Assembly: GCF_002277895.1 (NCBI RefSeq) | Contig: NZ_CP022998.1 | Span: forward strand, 1,159,501 to 1,223,500 | DNA: 64,000 nucleotides | Direction: 5' to 3' | From: Rhizobium sp. 11515TR | GTDB taxonomy: Bacteria > Pseudomonadota > Alphaproteobacteria > Rhizobiales > Rhizobiaceae | Part shown: positions 9,302 through 18,468 of the stretch, piece by piece | Layout: each line of letters begins with the position of its first letter | Numbering within the stretch: the first letter of the stretch is position 1 | The notes under the pieces: generated by a model | What the model was told of the DNA's origin: nothing | The model's input: the letters and a program-made list of their open reading frames with translations, nothing else | Databases searched by the model: none | Program-made: the position numbers and the translations under genes

Positions 9302-9940
9302 ATGGCGAAAAATGTCGATAGCGCGGTAAAGGAAGGCCGGCGCGAGCGTAAGCGCCGTCAAACCCGCGAACGCATCGAAGCCGCCGCCCTGAAACTTTTT
9401 CTCGAGCGCGGCTTCGAGGCCACCACCATCGAGGACATCACGGAAGCTGCCGATGTTTCCAAGCGCAGCTTCTTCGATTACTTCCCCAGCAAGGAAGAGG
9501 TGGTTGCCGCCTGGCAGGATGGTTTTGCCCGCGAGCTGATCGGCGCGGTTGCCGCCCAGCCCGAAGACGCGTCGGTCGTCGACGTCATCGAGACGGCCGT
9601 CAATTCTGCCCTTCGTGCGGCCATCGCCGATCCGCAAAGCCTTGCTCTGGCTGCTCTCATCCACAATACGCCGACGCTTCAAGCCCGCGATCAACTGAAA
9701 TATGCCAAGCTGGAGAAGAAGCTTGCGGATGCCCTGTTTACCCGTGGCAGCGGCAGCCAGGAGGAGCGTCTTCGCCTTGGCATGCTTGCGGCCGCTGTCG
9801 TGACGATGCTGCGCATTGGCAGCGAGCGCTGGATGCAATCTCCACAGGATGTTTCCGTGGAGCAGTTCGCTCGCAACCTTTTCGATGAGCTTTGGGCCAC
9901 CCTTGCGGATCTCGGCAAACAAGTGCAGCGGCGTGCATGA
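9302..9940 (+). CDS. TetR/AcrR-family transcriptional regulator
   Basis: A 212-residue one-component regulator. The N-terminal HTH is clear: RERIEAAALKLFLERGFEAT then TIEDITEAADVSKRSFFDYF with the S-x-x-x-F-D-Y-F signature. The C-terminal ligand domain is diverged, as usual. It lies between a PmtA-like methyltransferase and an aldo/keto reductase gene in the same direction, so it may regulate either. The ligand is unknown. Confidence 0.9.
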   Translation: MAKNVDSAVKEGRRERKRRQTRERIEAAALKLFLERGFEATTIEDITEAADVSKRSFFDYFPSKEEVVAAWQDGFARELIGAVAAQPEDASVVDVIETAVNSALRAAIADPQSLALAALIHNTPTLQARDQLKYAKLEKKLADALFTRGSGSQEERLRLGMLAAAVVTMLRIGSERWMQSPQDVSVEQFARNLFDELWATLADLGKQVQRRA

Positions 9941-10000
9941 TGGCGCCAGGCTAACCCAGGGAAGCCGCCTGATCGGTTCCTATGCATTGCATATGCCCGG

Positions 10001-11017
10001 ATGCAGACCCATCTAGTACCGGGTCGCGACTGTATCTCTCCCTCGCGAAACCCTCGATTTGCCCTTCAAGTCTCGGCTCCTCGCGGATGCCGGAAACGCC
10101 ATATACATCTCAGATCAGCAAAAGGGACTATTACCATCTCAGAATTCGACGCAGCCAAATCCGGTCAATTCAAGATCGGCGGTGACCTTCCTGTTCATCG
10201 TCTCGGTTTCGGCGCCATGCGCATTACCGGCGCCGGTATCTGGGGTGAGCCAGAGGACCATGACGAAGCCGTCCGTACGCTGAGGCGCCTGCCGGAGCTC
10301 GGCATCAATTTCATCGATACGGCCGATTCCTATGGCCCGGATGTTTCCGAACGTCTGATCAAGGAGGCTCTCCATCCCTACGGTCAGGGTCTCGTCGTTG
10401 CGACCAAAGGCGGTCTTACCCGAACCGGCCCGAATGTCTGGGTGCCCGTGGGCCGCCCCGAATATCTGATTCAGCAGGCGCACAAAAGCCTGCGCAATCT
10501 CGGCGTCGATCGCATCGATCTCTGGCAACTGCATCGCATCGATTCCAAGGTGCCGGCGGCGGAGCAGTTCGATGCCGTGAAGTCGCTGCTAGATGACGGC
10601 ATCATCCGCCACGCGGGCTTGAGCGAAGTGACTGTTGCCGACATCGAAGCCGCATCGAAGCATTTCAAGGTCGTCACGGTGCAGAACCGCTACAACTTGG
10701 TCGATCGCACCAGCGAAGACGTGCTCGACTATTGCGAAAAGCACGGCATCGGCTTCATCCCGTGGTTCCCGCTGGCCGCCGGCGATCTCGCCAAGGAAGG
10801 CTCTCTGCTCGACACCATCGCGAAGAAGCACAATGCCGCTCCGAGCCAGATCGCGCTTGCATGGGTGCTGAAGCGCAGCCCTGTGATGCTGCCGATTCCC
10901 GGAACGGGCAAGGTCAAGCATCTCGAGGAAAATACCGCCGCCGTGAACATCGTCCTCTCCGATGAGGAATTCGCAGCGTTGGATGCCGAAGGCAAGAAGG
11001 CCTTCAAGGCGGCGTGA
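10001..11017 (+). CDS. Aldo/keto reductase (start codon uncertain)
   Basis: An NADPH-dependent oxidoreductase with a TIM-barrel fold. The catalytic tetrad is visible: Asp and Tyr in [11 protein letters not shown], Lys in VVATKGG and His in LWQLHRID. The C-terminal cofactor block [15 protein letters not shown] is typical. The only canonical in-frame start is the ATG at 10001, which adds about 45 residues unlike the family and has no ribosome site. Family-like sequence ([17 protein letters not shown]) begins right after ATT (10130) or ATC (10136), the latter 8 bases after an AGGGA. The gene therefore uses a rare start codon or has lost its ATG. The substrate is unknown. Confidence 0.85.
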   Translation: MQTHLVPGRDCISPSRNPRFALQVSAPRGCRKRHIHLRSAKGTITISEFDAAKSGQFKIGGDLPVHRLGFGAMRITGAGIWGEPEDHDEAVRTLRRLPELGINFIDTADSYGPDVSERLIKEALHPYGQGLVVATKGGLTRTGPNVWVPVGRPEYLIQQAHKSLRNLGVDRIDLWQLHRIDSKVPAAEQFDAVKSLLDDGIIRHAGLSEVTVADIEAASKHFKVVTVQNRYNLVDRTSEDVLDYCEKHGIGFIPWFPLAAGDLAKEGSLLDTIAKKHNAAPSQIALAWVLKRSPVMLPIPGTGKVKHLEENTAAVNIVLSDEEFAALDAEGKKAFKAA

Positions 11018-11276
11018 GCTGAAAATCGTTTGGCCGGCGGGACATGACCCACCGGCCATATCTCGGCGAACGGCGCTTCCCATGCAAAAGTGATGATCAC
11101 AATCATGTGAATCTTGCGGAATTGGCAAAGAACGACTGCAAAATAGGCGCTGGAAGCCTCGAAATGCCGGCACTATGCGATATTTTCGGCATCTGCGAAG
11201 AAAGCAATGCATTCGCTGCATTGCTGCAATGCGAAAGATGATCTGTTCATGCAGTCGCCAGCGTTATATCTAATCC

Positions 11277-11400
11277 TTCGAAGGCAGCGCACTCCTCCTC
11301 CCAGCGCTCCTTCAATGATTGGCAACACTCCTCCTCCTCCCAGTTGCCAATCCGGATCAAGAGCCCGATGCATCCTCCTCCCGCATCGGGCTCTTTTTTT
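11277..11400 (+). ncRNA. Small RNA of the alpha-r14 (NfeR1-like) type with three anti-Shine-Dalgarno loops
   Basis: Three hairpins follow one another, and each loop contains CCTCCTCCC. Hairpin 1 has AGCGC (11286)/GCGCT (11304). Hairpin 2 has ATTGGCAAC (11318)/GTTGCCAAT (11343), perfect over 9 bp. Hairpin 3 has AAGAGCCCGATGC (11359)/GCATCGGGCTCTT (11383) followed by a run of T and is a strong terminator. A -10-like TTATAT at 11264 puts the 5' end near 11277, giving about 124 nt. This matches the described rhizobial alpha-r14 sRNAs, whose loops pair with ribosome-binding sites of target mRNAs. The exact 5' end is inferred. Confidence 0.85.
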
Positions 11401-11567
11401 ATTTTCAGCCAGATCATCAGTTAGCGGTGTTGGGCGATTGCGTTGCGCCTTTGCAATGTTATCGCGAATTAGCATTGCGTCATGAGCCAAAGAACCGCTG
11501 GAGTCGCTTGCGCCGTGGACATGCATGCGTAGAGTGGCGCGACGTTACGGCGGTAAGGAAGGGTTGC

Positions 11568-12872
11568 ATGATGCAGCGTATGGCGGGTTCGGACCGATGG
11601 GGAAAGCTGTTTTTCCGAACTATAGCTGTCGTTGCGACATTGTCGTTGGCCGCATGCGGCCGCCCCATCGGGGTTATGCAGCCCATCAGTGAACATGTGC
11701 CTGGCACATCCAAGGTCGACCTGCTCGTTGCCACGACGCGCCTGCCGGACAGGGATCCGGCCATCTTGTTTTCGGGCGAGCGCGGTCCCGGGCTCAAGGT
11801 GGATGCCGTCAGCGTCTCCATTCCGCCGGAGGCCAATCGCAAGGTTGGTCAGGTGCAGTGGCCGAGCCGTCTGCCAGGCGATCCGTTGAAGAATTTCGTC
11901 ACGACGGCCGTCAAGCCTTTGGCGACGGAGGCGGACGGGCGTGCCTGGGTGCATGCGGAACTGCCGAAAAACAAGCGGGTGCTGATCTTCGTACATGGCT
12001 TCAACAACCGCTATGAGGATGCCGTCTACCGCTTCGCGCAGATCGTTCACGATTCGCATGCCGATGTCGCGCCGATCGTGTTCACCTGGCCGTCGCGCGC
12101 CAGCATTTTCGACTATGCCTACGACAAGGAAAGCACCAACTATTCCCGCGACTCGCTGGAAGAGCTGCTGCGCCGGGTTGCCGCCGATCCTGCCGTCGGC
12201 GATATCACCGTCATGGCGCATTCGATGGGCAGCTGGCTCGCGGTCGAATCGCTGCGGCAGATGGCGATCCGCAACGGCCGCGTCGCGCCGAAGATCAAGA
12301 ACGTCATTCTCGCTTCGCCCGATCTAGACGTCGATGTCTTCGGAAGGCAGTTCGCGGCACTCGGCAAGGACAAACCGCATTTCACGCTGTTCGTCTCGCG
12401 GGATGACCGTGCTCTTTCGCTGTCGCGGCGCATTTCCGGCAATATCGACCGGCTCGGTCAGATCGATCCCACCACCGAGCCCTATCGCAGCGAGCTGGAA
12501 AAACAGGGGATTACCGTGCTCGATCTCACTAAGCTCAAGACCGGCGATGGTCTCAATCACGGAAAGTTCGCCGAAAGCCCGGAAGTGGTGAAACTGATCG
12601 GTGCGCGGTTGATTGCCGGCCAGACGATCACGGACTCCGATGTCGGTATCGGCGATGCCGTAGGCGCGGTCGCCATGGGTGCCGCCCAGACTGTCGGCAG
12701 TGTCGCGGGCGCTGCCGTCAGCGCTCCGATTGCCATTTTCGATCCTCGCACCCGCGCGAATTACGGCGAGCAATGGCGCCGCGTCGGCGCATCGGCGAAC
12801 AATACCGTCGGCTCGCTGGGCGATAGCGTCGAAGCGACCGGCAACAATGTCGGCGATGCATTGAAGCAATAG
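11568..12872 (+). CDS. Lipoprotein alpha/beta hydrolase (DUF900 family)
   Basis: A 434-residue predicted esterase. The N-terminus is a lipoprotein signal (hydrophobic stretch ending LSLAAC, lipobox Cys at about residue 32), so it is membrane-anchored outside the cytoplasm. The hydrolase core has the oxyanion motif LIFVHGFNN, the nucleophile elbow MAHSMGSW (G/H-x-S-x-G) and PDLDVDVF, which matches DUF900. The C-terminal 90 residues are Gly/Ala-rich with a possible amphipathic segment. I chose the ATG at 11568, preceded by AAGGAAGGG; the frame is open upstream through the sRNA, but that is not coding. The natural substrate is unknown. Confidence 0.85.
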   Translation: MMQRMAGSDRWGKLFFRTIAVVATLSLAACGRPIGVMQPISEHVPGTSKVDLLVATTRLPDRDPAILFSGERGPGLKVDAVSVSIPPEANRKVGQVQWPSRLPGDPLKNFVTTAVKPLATEADGRAWVHAELPKNKRVLIFVHGFNNRYEDAVYRFAQIVHDSHADVAPIVFTWPSRASIFDYAYDKESTNYSRDSLEELLRRVAADPAVGDITVMAHSMGSWLAVESLRQMAIRNGRVAPKIKNVILASPDLDVDVFGRQFAALGKDKPHFTLFVSRDDRALSLSRRISGNIDRLGQIDPTTEPYRSELEKQGITVLDLTKLKTGDGLNHGKFAESPEVVKLIGARLIAGQTITDSDVGIGDAVGAVAMGAAQTVGSVAGAAVSAPIAIFDPRTRANYGEQWRRVGASANNTVGSLGDSVEATGNNVGDALKQ

Positions 12873-13044
12873 CGCTTTCACAGCAAGTTTCTCGGCGGTG
12901 GCGGTTCAGCGCCGCCATAAAATGCCATAGTCACACTGCTCGATCTGATATATCAGGGAATTGCGCGTGGCGCTGGCTCGCTTTACCCGCCAGAATACCC
13001 GCGTTGGCGGCGGCATGACGCAACGTCTGATGGGAGCCTGTGAA

Positions 13045-14082
13045 ATGAGATGGAAGCGCACGATCCAGCTGCTGGATGTCCACTGCGAAGGTGAAATCGG
13101 CAAGGTTGCCATTGGCGGCGTCCCGAAGATCCCCGGCAACAGCATTGCCGAGCAGTTGCATTGGCTGAACACGGATCCGAAAGGCCAGGAGCTGCGCCGG
13201 TTCCTCGTACTGGAGCCACGCGGCGCGCCGATCGGCTCCGTCAATCTGCTGCTGCCGGCCAAGCATCCCGAGGCCGATGCGGGCTTCATCATCCTGCAGC
13301 CCGACCAGGCGCATGCAAGCTCCGGCTCGAACTCCATCTGCGTGACCACGGCGCTGCTGGAATCCGGCATCGTCGAGATGAAGGAGCCGGAAACTGTCGT
13401 CACGCTCGATACGGCCGCGGGCCTCGTCCGTGCGACTGCGACCTGCCGCGACGGCCGTTGCGAGAAGGTGCGCCTGACCATGGTGCCTTCCTTCGTGCAC
13501 GAACTGGATGTCGAGCTTGAGACGCCGCAATGGGGCAGGATCAAGCTCGATCTCTGCTATGGCGGCATCTTCTATGCACTCGTCGATGTCGGTCAGATCG
13601 GCTTGAAGATCGAAAAGGCCAATGCAGCCGCCCTCGTGCAGGCCGGCATGATCCTCAAGGATGCGATCAACCGGGCGATGACCGTGGTTCATCCGGAAAT
13701 TCCGGCGATCTCGGGCGTTGCCTATGTCATGTTCCGTGATATCGATTCCGATGGCGCCATCCGTACCTGCACGACCATGTGGCCCGGCCGTGCCGACCGC
13801 TCGCCCTGCGGCACTGGCAATTCCGCCAATCTGGCGACGCTGCATGCTCGCGGCAAGGCCAAGGTCGGCGATGTCTTCAAGTCCCGCTCGATCATCGGTT
13901 CAGAGTTCGAGGTCGGCCTGCTGGCGGAGACCGAAGTGGCTGGCAAGCCGGCGATTATCCCGACCATCACCGGCCGCGGCTTCACATTCGGCTTGAGCCA
14001 GGTGGCACTCGATCCGTTCGACCCGATGGCGGAAGGTTTTGCCATGACGGATGTCTGGGGGCCTTCGGCGGGCGATATTTGA
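13045..14082 (+). CDS. Proline racemase superfamily enzyme, probably trans-3-hydroxy-L-proline dehydratase type
   Basis: A 345-residue member of the family that includes proline racemase, 4-hydroxyproline 2-epimerase and trans-3-hydroxyproline dehydratase. The second catalytic Cys is present in DRSPCGTGN (about residue 255). The first catalytic position, normally Cys in MCGH, is Ser here (HASSGSNSICV, about residue 93). Ser or Thr at this place marks the dehydratase subgroup, so racemase activity is unlikely. The ATG at 13045 has GGAG nearby and aligns with the family N-terminus; ATG or GTG codons further up add unrelated residues. There is no hydroxyproline cluster next to it, so the physiological substrate remains an inference. 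Confidence 0.82.
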   Translation: MRWKRTIQLLDVHCEGEIGKVAIGGVPKIPGNSIAEQLHWLNTDPKGQELRRFLVLEPRGAPIGSVNLLLPAKHPEADAGFIILQPDQAHASSGSNSICVTTALLESGIVEMKEPETVVTLDTAAGLVRATATCRDGRCEKVRLTMVPSFVHELDVELETPQWGRIKLDLCYGGIFYALVDVGQIGLKIEKANAAALVQAGMILKDAINRAMTVVHPEIPAISGVAYVMFRDIDSDGAIRTCTTMWPGRADRSPCGTGNSANLATLHARGKAKVGDVFKSRSIIGSEFEVGLLAETEVAGKPAIIPTITGRGFTFGLSQVALDPFDPMAEGFAMTDVWGPSAGDI

Positions 14083-14124
14083 GGGTAGGTGGAGATATTG
14101 TTGTAACCTCGTTCCGAGAGTCTT

Positions 14125-14276
14125 GCCCCTCACCCTAACTCTCTCCCCGCATGCGGGAAGAGGGGACTAATTCTGCATTCACATCTAAGCAAATTGCCGG
14201 AAAGAAGGCTGTAGATGCGCCCATCTCCTTCTCCCCGCTGGCGGAGAGAAGGTGGCCGAAGGCCGGATGAGGGGCC
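14125..14276. repeat. RIME-like palindromic intergenic repeat
   Basis: The element is bounded by CCCCTCA at the left and TGAGGGG at the right. Inside are two hairpin-forming blocks, CTCTCCCCGCATGCGGG and CCTTCTCCCCGCTGGCGG with the matching GAGAGAAGG. This is the typical make-up of Rhizobium intergenic mosaic elements. It fills the gap between two convergent genes. Confidence 0.7.
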
Positions 14277-14288
14277 TTTGGCACAATC

Positions 14289-14723
14289 TTATGCTTTCGG
14301 ATAAATCACACCCTTGCGCAGAATGATATTCCCATAGAGCCGCGGCTCGCTGGTCTGTATCAGCGCATGCGCACGCTGCACCCGTTCATAGAATTCCGCC
14401 GGCAGCAGTGGCACGACCTTGATGTCGGGCACATGCCGGGAGCAGCACTCGATCATCTCCGCATGGACGGGGTCGACGGCATCGCGGTCCTGCTTGACGG
14501 TCGCCCGGAATATCGCCTGCGGCACGAAATCGTCGATCGGCAGCACGCTCAGCACCGCATCGAGCACGGGAATGACGCCGTGACCGTCGAGGCGGATGAG
14601 ACGGCGGCCATGTTCGAGACCGGGATAATTGCCGTCTACGAGGGCGATCTCGTCGCCGTGGCCCATGGCGCGTAGCGTCGCCAGAAGTTCCGGGCTCAAC
14701 AGCGGGTCAATGCCCTTCAGCAT
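14289..14723 (-). CDS. RbsD/FucU family sugar mutarotase
   Basis: A 144-residue protein matching the RbsD/FucU family, which interconverts alpha and beta anomers of sugars such as ribose or fucose in the cytoplasm. The N-terminal LLATLRAMGHGDEIALVDGN carries the conserved active-site His and Asp, and the C-terminal RLYGNIILRKGVI holds the conserved Tyr-x-Asn. The start at 14723 has AAGGAGA 7 bases upstream. It overlaps the end of the ROK regulator gene by 17 bases, so the two are co-transcribed. This places it with the divergent fructose/ribose-type transporter and suggests that it conditions the sugar imported by FrcBCA. Confidence 0.85.
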   Translation of the reverse strand: MLKGIDPLLSPELLATLRAMGHGDEIALVDGNYPGLEHGRRLIRLDGHGVIPVLDAVLSVLPIDDFVPQAIFRATVKQDRDAVDPVHAEMIECCSRHVPDIKVVPLLPAEFYERVQRAHALIQTSEPRLYGNIILRKGVIYPKA

Positions 14724-15954
14724 GCTCAATCTCCTTGAAAAGAACGTTTTGGTCGATGAGGTAGCGCGCGAAGATCGGCAGGCTGGCGCCGCCAATGGCG
14801 CGGGCTTGCGGCCCGACAGCACCCTCGATGATCTCGGGCATGACGACACCCTGAAGATCCAGTTCCGCCGCTGCCTTGATGGTTGCGCGCACCACGCGTT
14901 CCCGCACCCAGCCGGGGAAGCCGCCATCGATGACGGCAGCGCTGAAATCAAGAACAGAGGCGGAGGCGACGATCGCCTGTGCGAGAGCCTTGGCCGTATC
15001 CTGGATCCAGATTTCCAGCGGTTCGCCGAAATCGATCCAATTATCCGCCGAATACCAAAGAGGGCGTGGATCGAAACCGTGATCCCGCAATAGGTTTTCC
15101 AACACGAAGATCGAAGCGATCTCGAGAAGCTGACGGTTCTCGCCGTTGCGGCCGCGCACGGGCAGGGGGCCGAGCGCGCCGGCCGTCCCGGTCCGGCCAA
15201 CGAAGACGGACGAATTGAGGACGATGCCGCCGCCGAGGAACGAGCCTATGAAGAAATAGACGAAATCCGGATAATGCGGGCCGATCCCGAAGACCAGTTC
15301 GGCACCGCAGGCGCTGGTAGCGTCGTTTTGCAGAAAGACCTGGTAAGACACACGCGAGGCGATTTCGGCTCGTAGATCGAAGCCTCGCCAGGCATCCATC
15401 GCTCCTGGCGGCGCGCCGACCTGCTCGGCCCAATTCCAGAGCTCGAACGGTGCGGCAACGCCCATTCCCGCGATCTTGCGGCGCTGCTCTTCGCTGAGGC
15501 GCCCTTCCAGTTCCTTAATACCGGCCGCGACGAAGGTGATGATGTCCTGCGGCAGCGGATAGGGGTAGATCTGATGGAGTTGCATCCGGATGCCGCCGAC
15601 GAAATCCATCAGCACGAGATCGGCGCTGCGCCGGCCGATCTTGATGCCAAAGGAGAGTACGGCGTCCGGATTGAGCCGCATCGGAATGGAAGGCTGGCCG
15701 ACGCGCCCGCGAACCGGTGCATCGCGGGATAGCAGCCCGTCCTTTTCCAGCTCCCGCATGATGACGGACACCGTCTGCGCCGAAAGCCCGCTCCGCCGCG
15801 CGATATCGGCCTTCGAGAGCGCGCCGTGACGGCGCACGAGCGACAGCACGAGCCGTTCGTTATGGGCGCGCACGCCAAGCTGGTTCGCGCCCCCGGAAGG
15901 GTCGAGAATAGCGGGTGTTGTCGGTGTGTCCTCCGGGTCGTGCACGAGAGACAT
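14707..15954 (-). CDS. frcR: ROK-family transcriptional regulator of the frc sugar locus
   Basis: A 415-residue repressor/sugar sensor. The N-terminal MarR-like HTH reads LSKADIARRSGLSAQTVSVI with the wing RGRVGQPSI. It is followed by a ROK sugar-kinase-like domain (LGGGIVLNSSVFVGRTGTAG). The usual ROK zinc-binding Cys cluster is not visible. The start at 15954 has AAGGAGC upstream; an alternative at 16005 has none. It is transcribed divergently from frcB across a 251-base AT-rich gap, a layout that suggests that it controls frcBCAK and its own operon. The symbol follows the rhizobial naming of the regulator at this place. Confidence 0.8.
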   Translation of the reverse strand: MSLVHDPEDTPTTPAILDPSGGANQLGVRAHNERLVLSLVRRHGALSKADIARRSGLSAQTVSVIMRELEKDGLLSRDAPVRGRVGQPSIPMRLNPDAVLSFGIKIGRRSADLVLMDFVGGIRMQLHQIYPYPLPQDIITFVAAGIKELEGRLSEEQRRKIAGMGVAAPFELWNWAEQVGAPPGAMDAWRGFDLRAEIASRVSYQVFLQNDATSACGAELVFGIGPHYPDFVYFFIGSFLGGGIVLNSSVFVGRTGTAGALGPLPVRGRNGENRQLLEIASIFVLENLLRDHGFDPRPLWYSADNWIDFGEPLEIWIQDTAKALAQAIVASASVLDFSAAVIDGGFPGWVRERVVRATIKAAAELDLQGVVMPEIIEGAVGPQARAIGGASLPIFARYLIDQNVLFKEIEHAEGH

Positions 15955-16036
15955 GGGCCTGCTCCTTCCATCATGGCCATGCCTTATTTTCTTCAAGAAT
16001 GCCACATCGAATTAATAATTCAATCCGATTTATTTA

Positions 16037-16065
16037 TTGACAGGTGGATTTCTTTAGGGTCTGAT
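16037..16065 (+). promoter_or_regulatory. Candidate frcB promoter
   Basis: A consensus -35 TTGACA at 16037 is followed, after 17 bases, by a weak -10 (TCTGAT, 16060). It lies in an AT-rich stretch between frcR and frcB that also holds GAATTAATAATTC (16009-16021), a possible ROK site. The start of transcription is not known. Confidence 0.4.
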
Positions 16066-16205
16066 ATTGGCCGTCGAGGATGTGCACATAGCCTTGGAGG
16101 AGGTCCACCGAAAACAATCCGACAGGCTTGGCGTATCTTTAACCGGGTTCGAAGTGAGCCCGCGACAGCCGGAGGGTCCGGCTTTTCAAACATCGGGAGG
16201 ATTGA

Positions 16206-17231
16206 ATGAAGAAATCCGTTATTTCCGCAGCCGTTGCAGCCCTGGCGCTTGGCGTTGCATTTGCCGCACCTGCAAAGGCTGCCGGCGTATCCGCTTGCCT
16301 CATCACCAAAACCGATACCAATCCCTTCTTCGTCAAGATGAAGGAAGGCGCGACCGCCAAGGCCAAGGAACTCGGCGTCACGCTGAAGTCCTATGCCGGT
16401 AAGATCGATGGCGACAGCGAAAGCCAAGTTGCCGCGATCGAAAGCTGCATCGCTGATGGCGCCAAGGGCATCCTGATCACTGCATCCGACACCAAGGGCA
16501 TCGTTCCCTCAGTCAAGAAGGCACGCGATGCCGGCCTGCTTGTTATCGCGCTCGACACGCCACTTGAGCCGGCTGATTCCGCCGATGCCACCTTCGCAAC
16601 CGATAACCTGCTCGCCGGCAAGCTCGTTGGCCAGTGGGCCAAGGAAACTCTGGGCGACAAGGCCAAGGATGCCAAGATCGGTTTCCTCGACCTGACGCCG
16701 TCGCAGCCATCAGTCGACGTTCTGCGCGACCAGGGCTTCATGATCGGCTTCGGCATCGACCCGAAGGATCCGAACAAGATCGGCGACGAAACCGATCCGC
16801 GCATCGTCGGCCATGACGTCACCAACGGCAATGAAGAGGGCGGCCGCAAGGCCATGGAAAACCTTCTGCAGAAGGATTCCAGCATCAACGTCATCCACAC
16901 GATCAATGAACCGGCCGCAACCGGTGCCTATCAGGCCCTGAAGGCCGTCGGCCTCGAAAAGCAAGTGCTGATCGTATCGATCGACGGCGGCTGCCCCGGC
17001 GTCAAGTCGGTCAAGGATGGCGTCATCGGCGCAACCGCTCAGCAGTATCCGCTGATGATGGCGGCCCTCGGTGTCGAGGCGATCAAGAAGTTCGCCGATA
17101 GCGGTGAAAAGCCGAAGCCGACGGAAGGCAAGAGCTTCTTCGACACCGGTGTTTCCCTGGTGACGGACAAGCCGGTCTCGGGCCTGAAGTCCATCGACAC
17201 CAAGGAAGGCTTGAACAAGTGCTGGGGCTAA
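16206..17231 (+). CDS. frcB: Fructose-type sugar ABC transporter, periplasmic binding protein
   Basis: A 341-residue periplasmic binding protein of the ribose/galactose (CUT2) type. A clear signal peptide ([25 protein letters not shown]) is cleaved near residue 26. The mature protein shows the two-lobe pattern with [14 protein letters not shown] and [19 protein letters not shown] precedes the ATG. In Sinorhizobium the FrcB homologue binds fructose, mannose and ribose; the specificity here is inferred from the family and from the frcA and frcK neighbours. A hairpin after the gene may keep its expression above that of the membrane genes. Confidence 0.93.
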   Translation: MKKSVISAAVAALALGVAFAAPAKAAGVSACLITKTDTNPFFVKMKEGATAKAKELGVTLKSYAGKIDGDSESQVAAIESCIADGAKGILITASDTKGIVPSVKKARDAGLLVIALDTPLEPADSADATFATDNLLAGKLVGQWAKETLGDKAKDAKIGFLDLTPSQPSVDVLRDQGFMIGFGIDPKDPNKIGDETDPRIVGHDVTNGNEEGGRKAMENLLQKDSSINVIHTINEPAATGAYQALKAVGLEKQVLIVSIDGGCPGVKSVKDGVIGATAQQYPLMMAALGVEAIKKFADSGEKPKPTEGKSFFDTGVSLVTDKPVSGLKSIDTKEGLNKCWG

Positions 17232-17262
17232 GCCCCTCACGAATGTGATATAGTCCCTTCGG

Positions 17263-17297
17263 GAGCCGCGTCATGCGTCTGCGGGCGCGGCTCTTTT
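17263..17297 (+). terminator. Hairpin between frcB and frcC, possible partial terminator
   Basis: GAGCCGCG (17263)/CGCGGCTC (17286) forms an 8-bp GC-rich stem followed by TTTT. It sits 31 bases after frcB. In binding-protein-dependent operons such a hairpin often stabilises or ends a share of the transcripts. Confidence 0.6.
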
Positions 17298-17403
17298 ACA
17301 GGGAGAAGACAATCGAAACAGTCACGTCGGTCGGGTTCAGATCCTGGCTGGCCCCCAACAGCCGGCGGTTTCCGCGCATATGCGCGGTGGCGGAGGAATA
17401 ATT

Positions 17404-18468
17404 ATGTCCGGAGCACAGGAATTCGAACGTGTTCTCGACGGCAGCGACAAGAATGTCGCTTCGTTCGAGCACAACGATGTCTCTCTATTGAAGCGCGTGC
17501 AGCACTTTCTGCATTCGACGCCGGCGGCGGTGCCGCTGATCGTCCTGGTGCTGGCGATCGTGATCTTCGGCATCACGATCGGCGGGAAGTTCTTTTCCGC
17601 CTATACGCTGACGCTCATCCTGCAACAGATCGCCATCGTCGGTATTCTCGGCGCGGCCCAGACGCTGGTCATCCTGACCGCCGGCATCGATCTCTCGATC
17701 GGCGTCATCATGGTCATCTCCTCGGTCGTCATGGGCAATGTCGCCGTGACATACGGCTTGCCGACACCGGTCGCTATCGTCGCCGGCATGGTGGTGGGCG
17801 GGATCTGCGGGCTGCTCAACGGTTTCCTGGTTGCCAATATGAAGCTGCCGCCGTTCATCGTGACGCTCGGCACATGGAATATCGTCATGGCGACGAACTT
17901 CATCTATTCGGCCAATGAAACCATCCGCGATACCGATGTCGATGAAAAGGCGCCGCTGCTGCATCTGTTCGCTGCGAGCTTCCGCGTCGGCGGTGCCGTG
18001 CTGACCCTCGGCGTCATCGCCATGGTGCTTCTGGTCATCGGCCTTTGGTATGTCCTTAATCACACGGCCTGGGGCCGCCACGTCTATGCCGTCGGCGACG
18101 ACCCGGAAGCGGCGAAGCTCGCCGGTATCCAGACCAAGAAGGTTCTTCTCGCGGTCTATGGCGTTTCGGGACTGATCGCGGCGCTTGCCGCCTGGGTCTC
18201 CATCGGCCGCAATGGCTCGGTCTCCCCGTCTTCCGCCGTGACCGATTTCAATCTTCAGGCAATCACCGCAACCGTGATTGGCGGCATCTCGCTCTTCGGC
18301 GGCCGCGGCTCGATCCTTGGCACGCTCTTCGGCGCCATGATCGTCGGTGTCGTCTCCATGGGCCTCAACATGCTCGGCGCCGACCCGCAGTGGAAAGTGC
18401 TTCTGACCGGCGTGCTCATCATCGGCGCCGTCGCGATCGATCAATGGATCAGAAAGGTATCGGCATGA
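17404..18468 (+). CDS. frcC: Fructose-type sugar ABC transporter permease
   Basis: A 354-residue inner-membrane permease of the RbsC/CUT2 family with 8-10 hydrophobic helices. The conserved block LVILTAGIDLSIGVIM and the cytoplasmic loop GDDPEAAKLAGI, which contacts the ATPase, are present. The ATG at 17404 is preceded by GGAGG. The stop overlaps the start of frcA by 4 bases (ATGA), showing coupled translation. Confidence 0.93.
   Translation: MSGAQEFERVLDGSDKNVASFEHNDVSLLKRVQHFLHSTPAAVPLIVLVLAIVIFGITIGGKFFSAYTLTLILQQIAIVGILGAAQTLVILTAGIDLSIGVIMVISSVVMGNVAVTYGLPTPVAIVAGMVVGGICGLLNGFLVANMKLPPFIVTLGTWNIVMATNFIYSANETIRDTDVDEKAPLLHLFAASFRVGGAVLTLGVIAMVLLVIGLWYVLNHTAWGRHVYAVGDDPEAAKLAGIQTKKVLLAVYGVSGLIAALAAWVSIGRNGSVSPSSAVTDFNLQAITATVIGGISLFGGRGSILGTLFGAMIVGVVSMGLNMLGADPQWKVLLTGVLIIGAVAIDQWIRKVSA

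Noticed and set aside
11290..11382. Repeated CCTCCTCCC units looked at first like a short tandem-repeat or CRISPR array
   Set aside because: Spacing is irregular and every unit is a hairpin loop; the sRNA explains all three.
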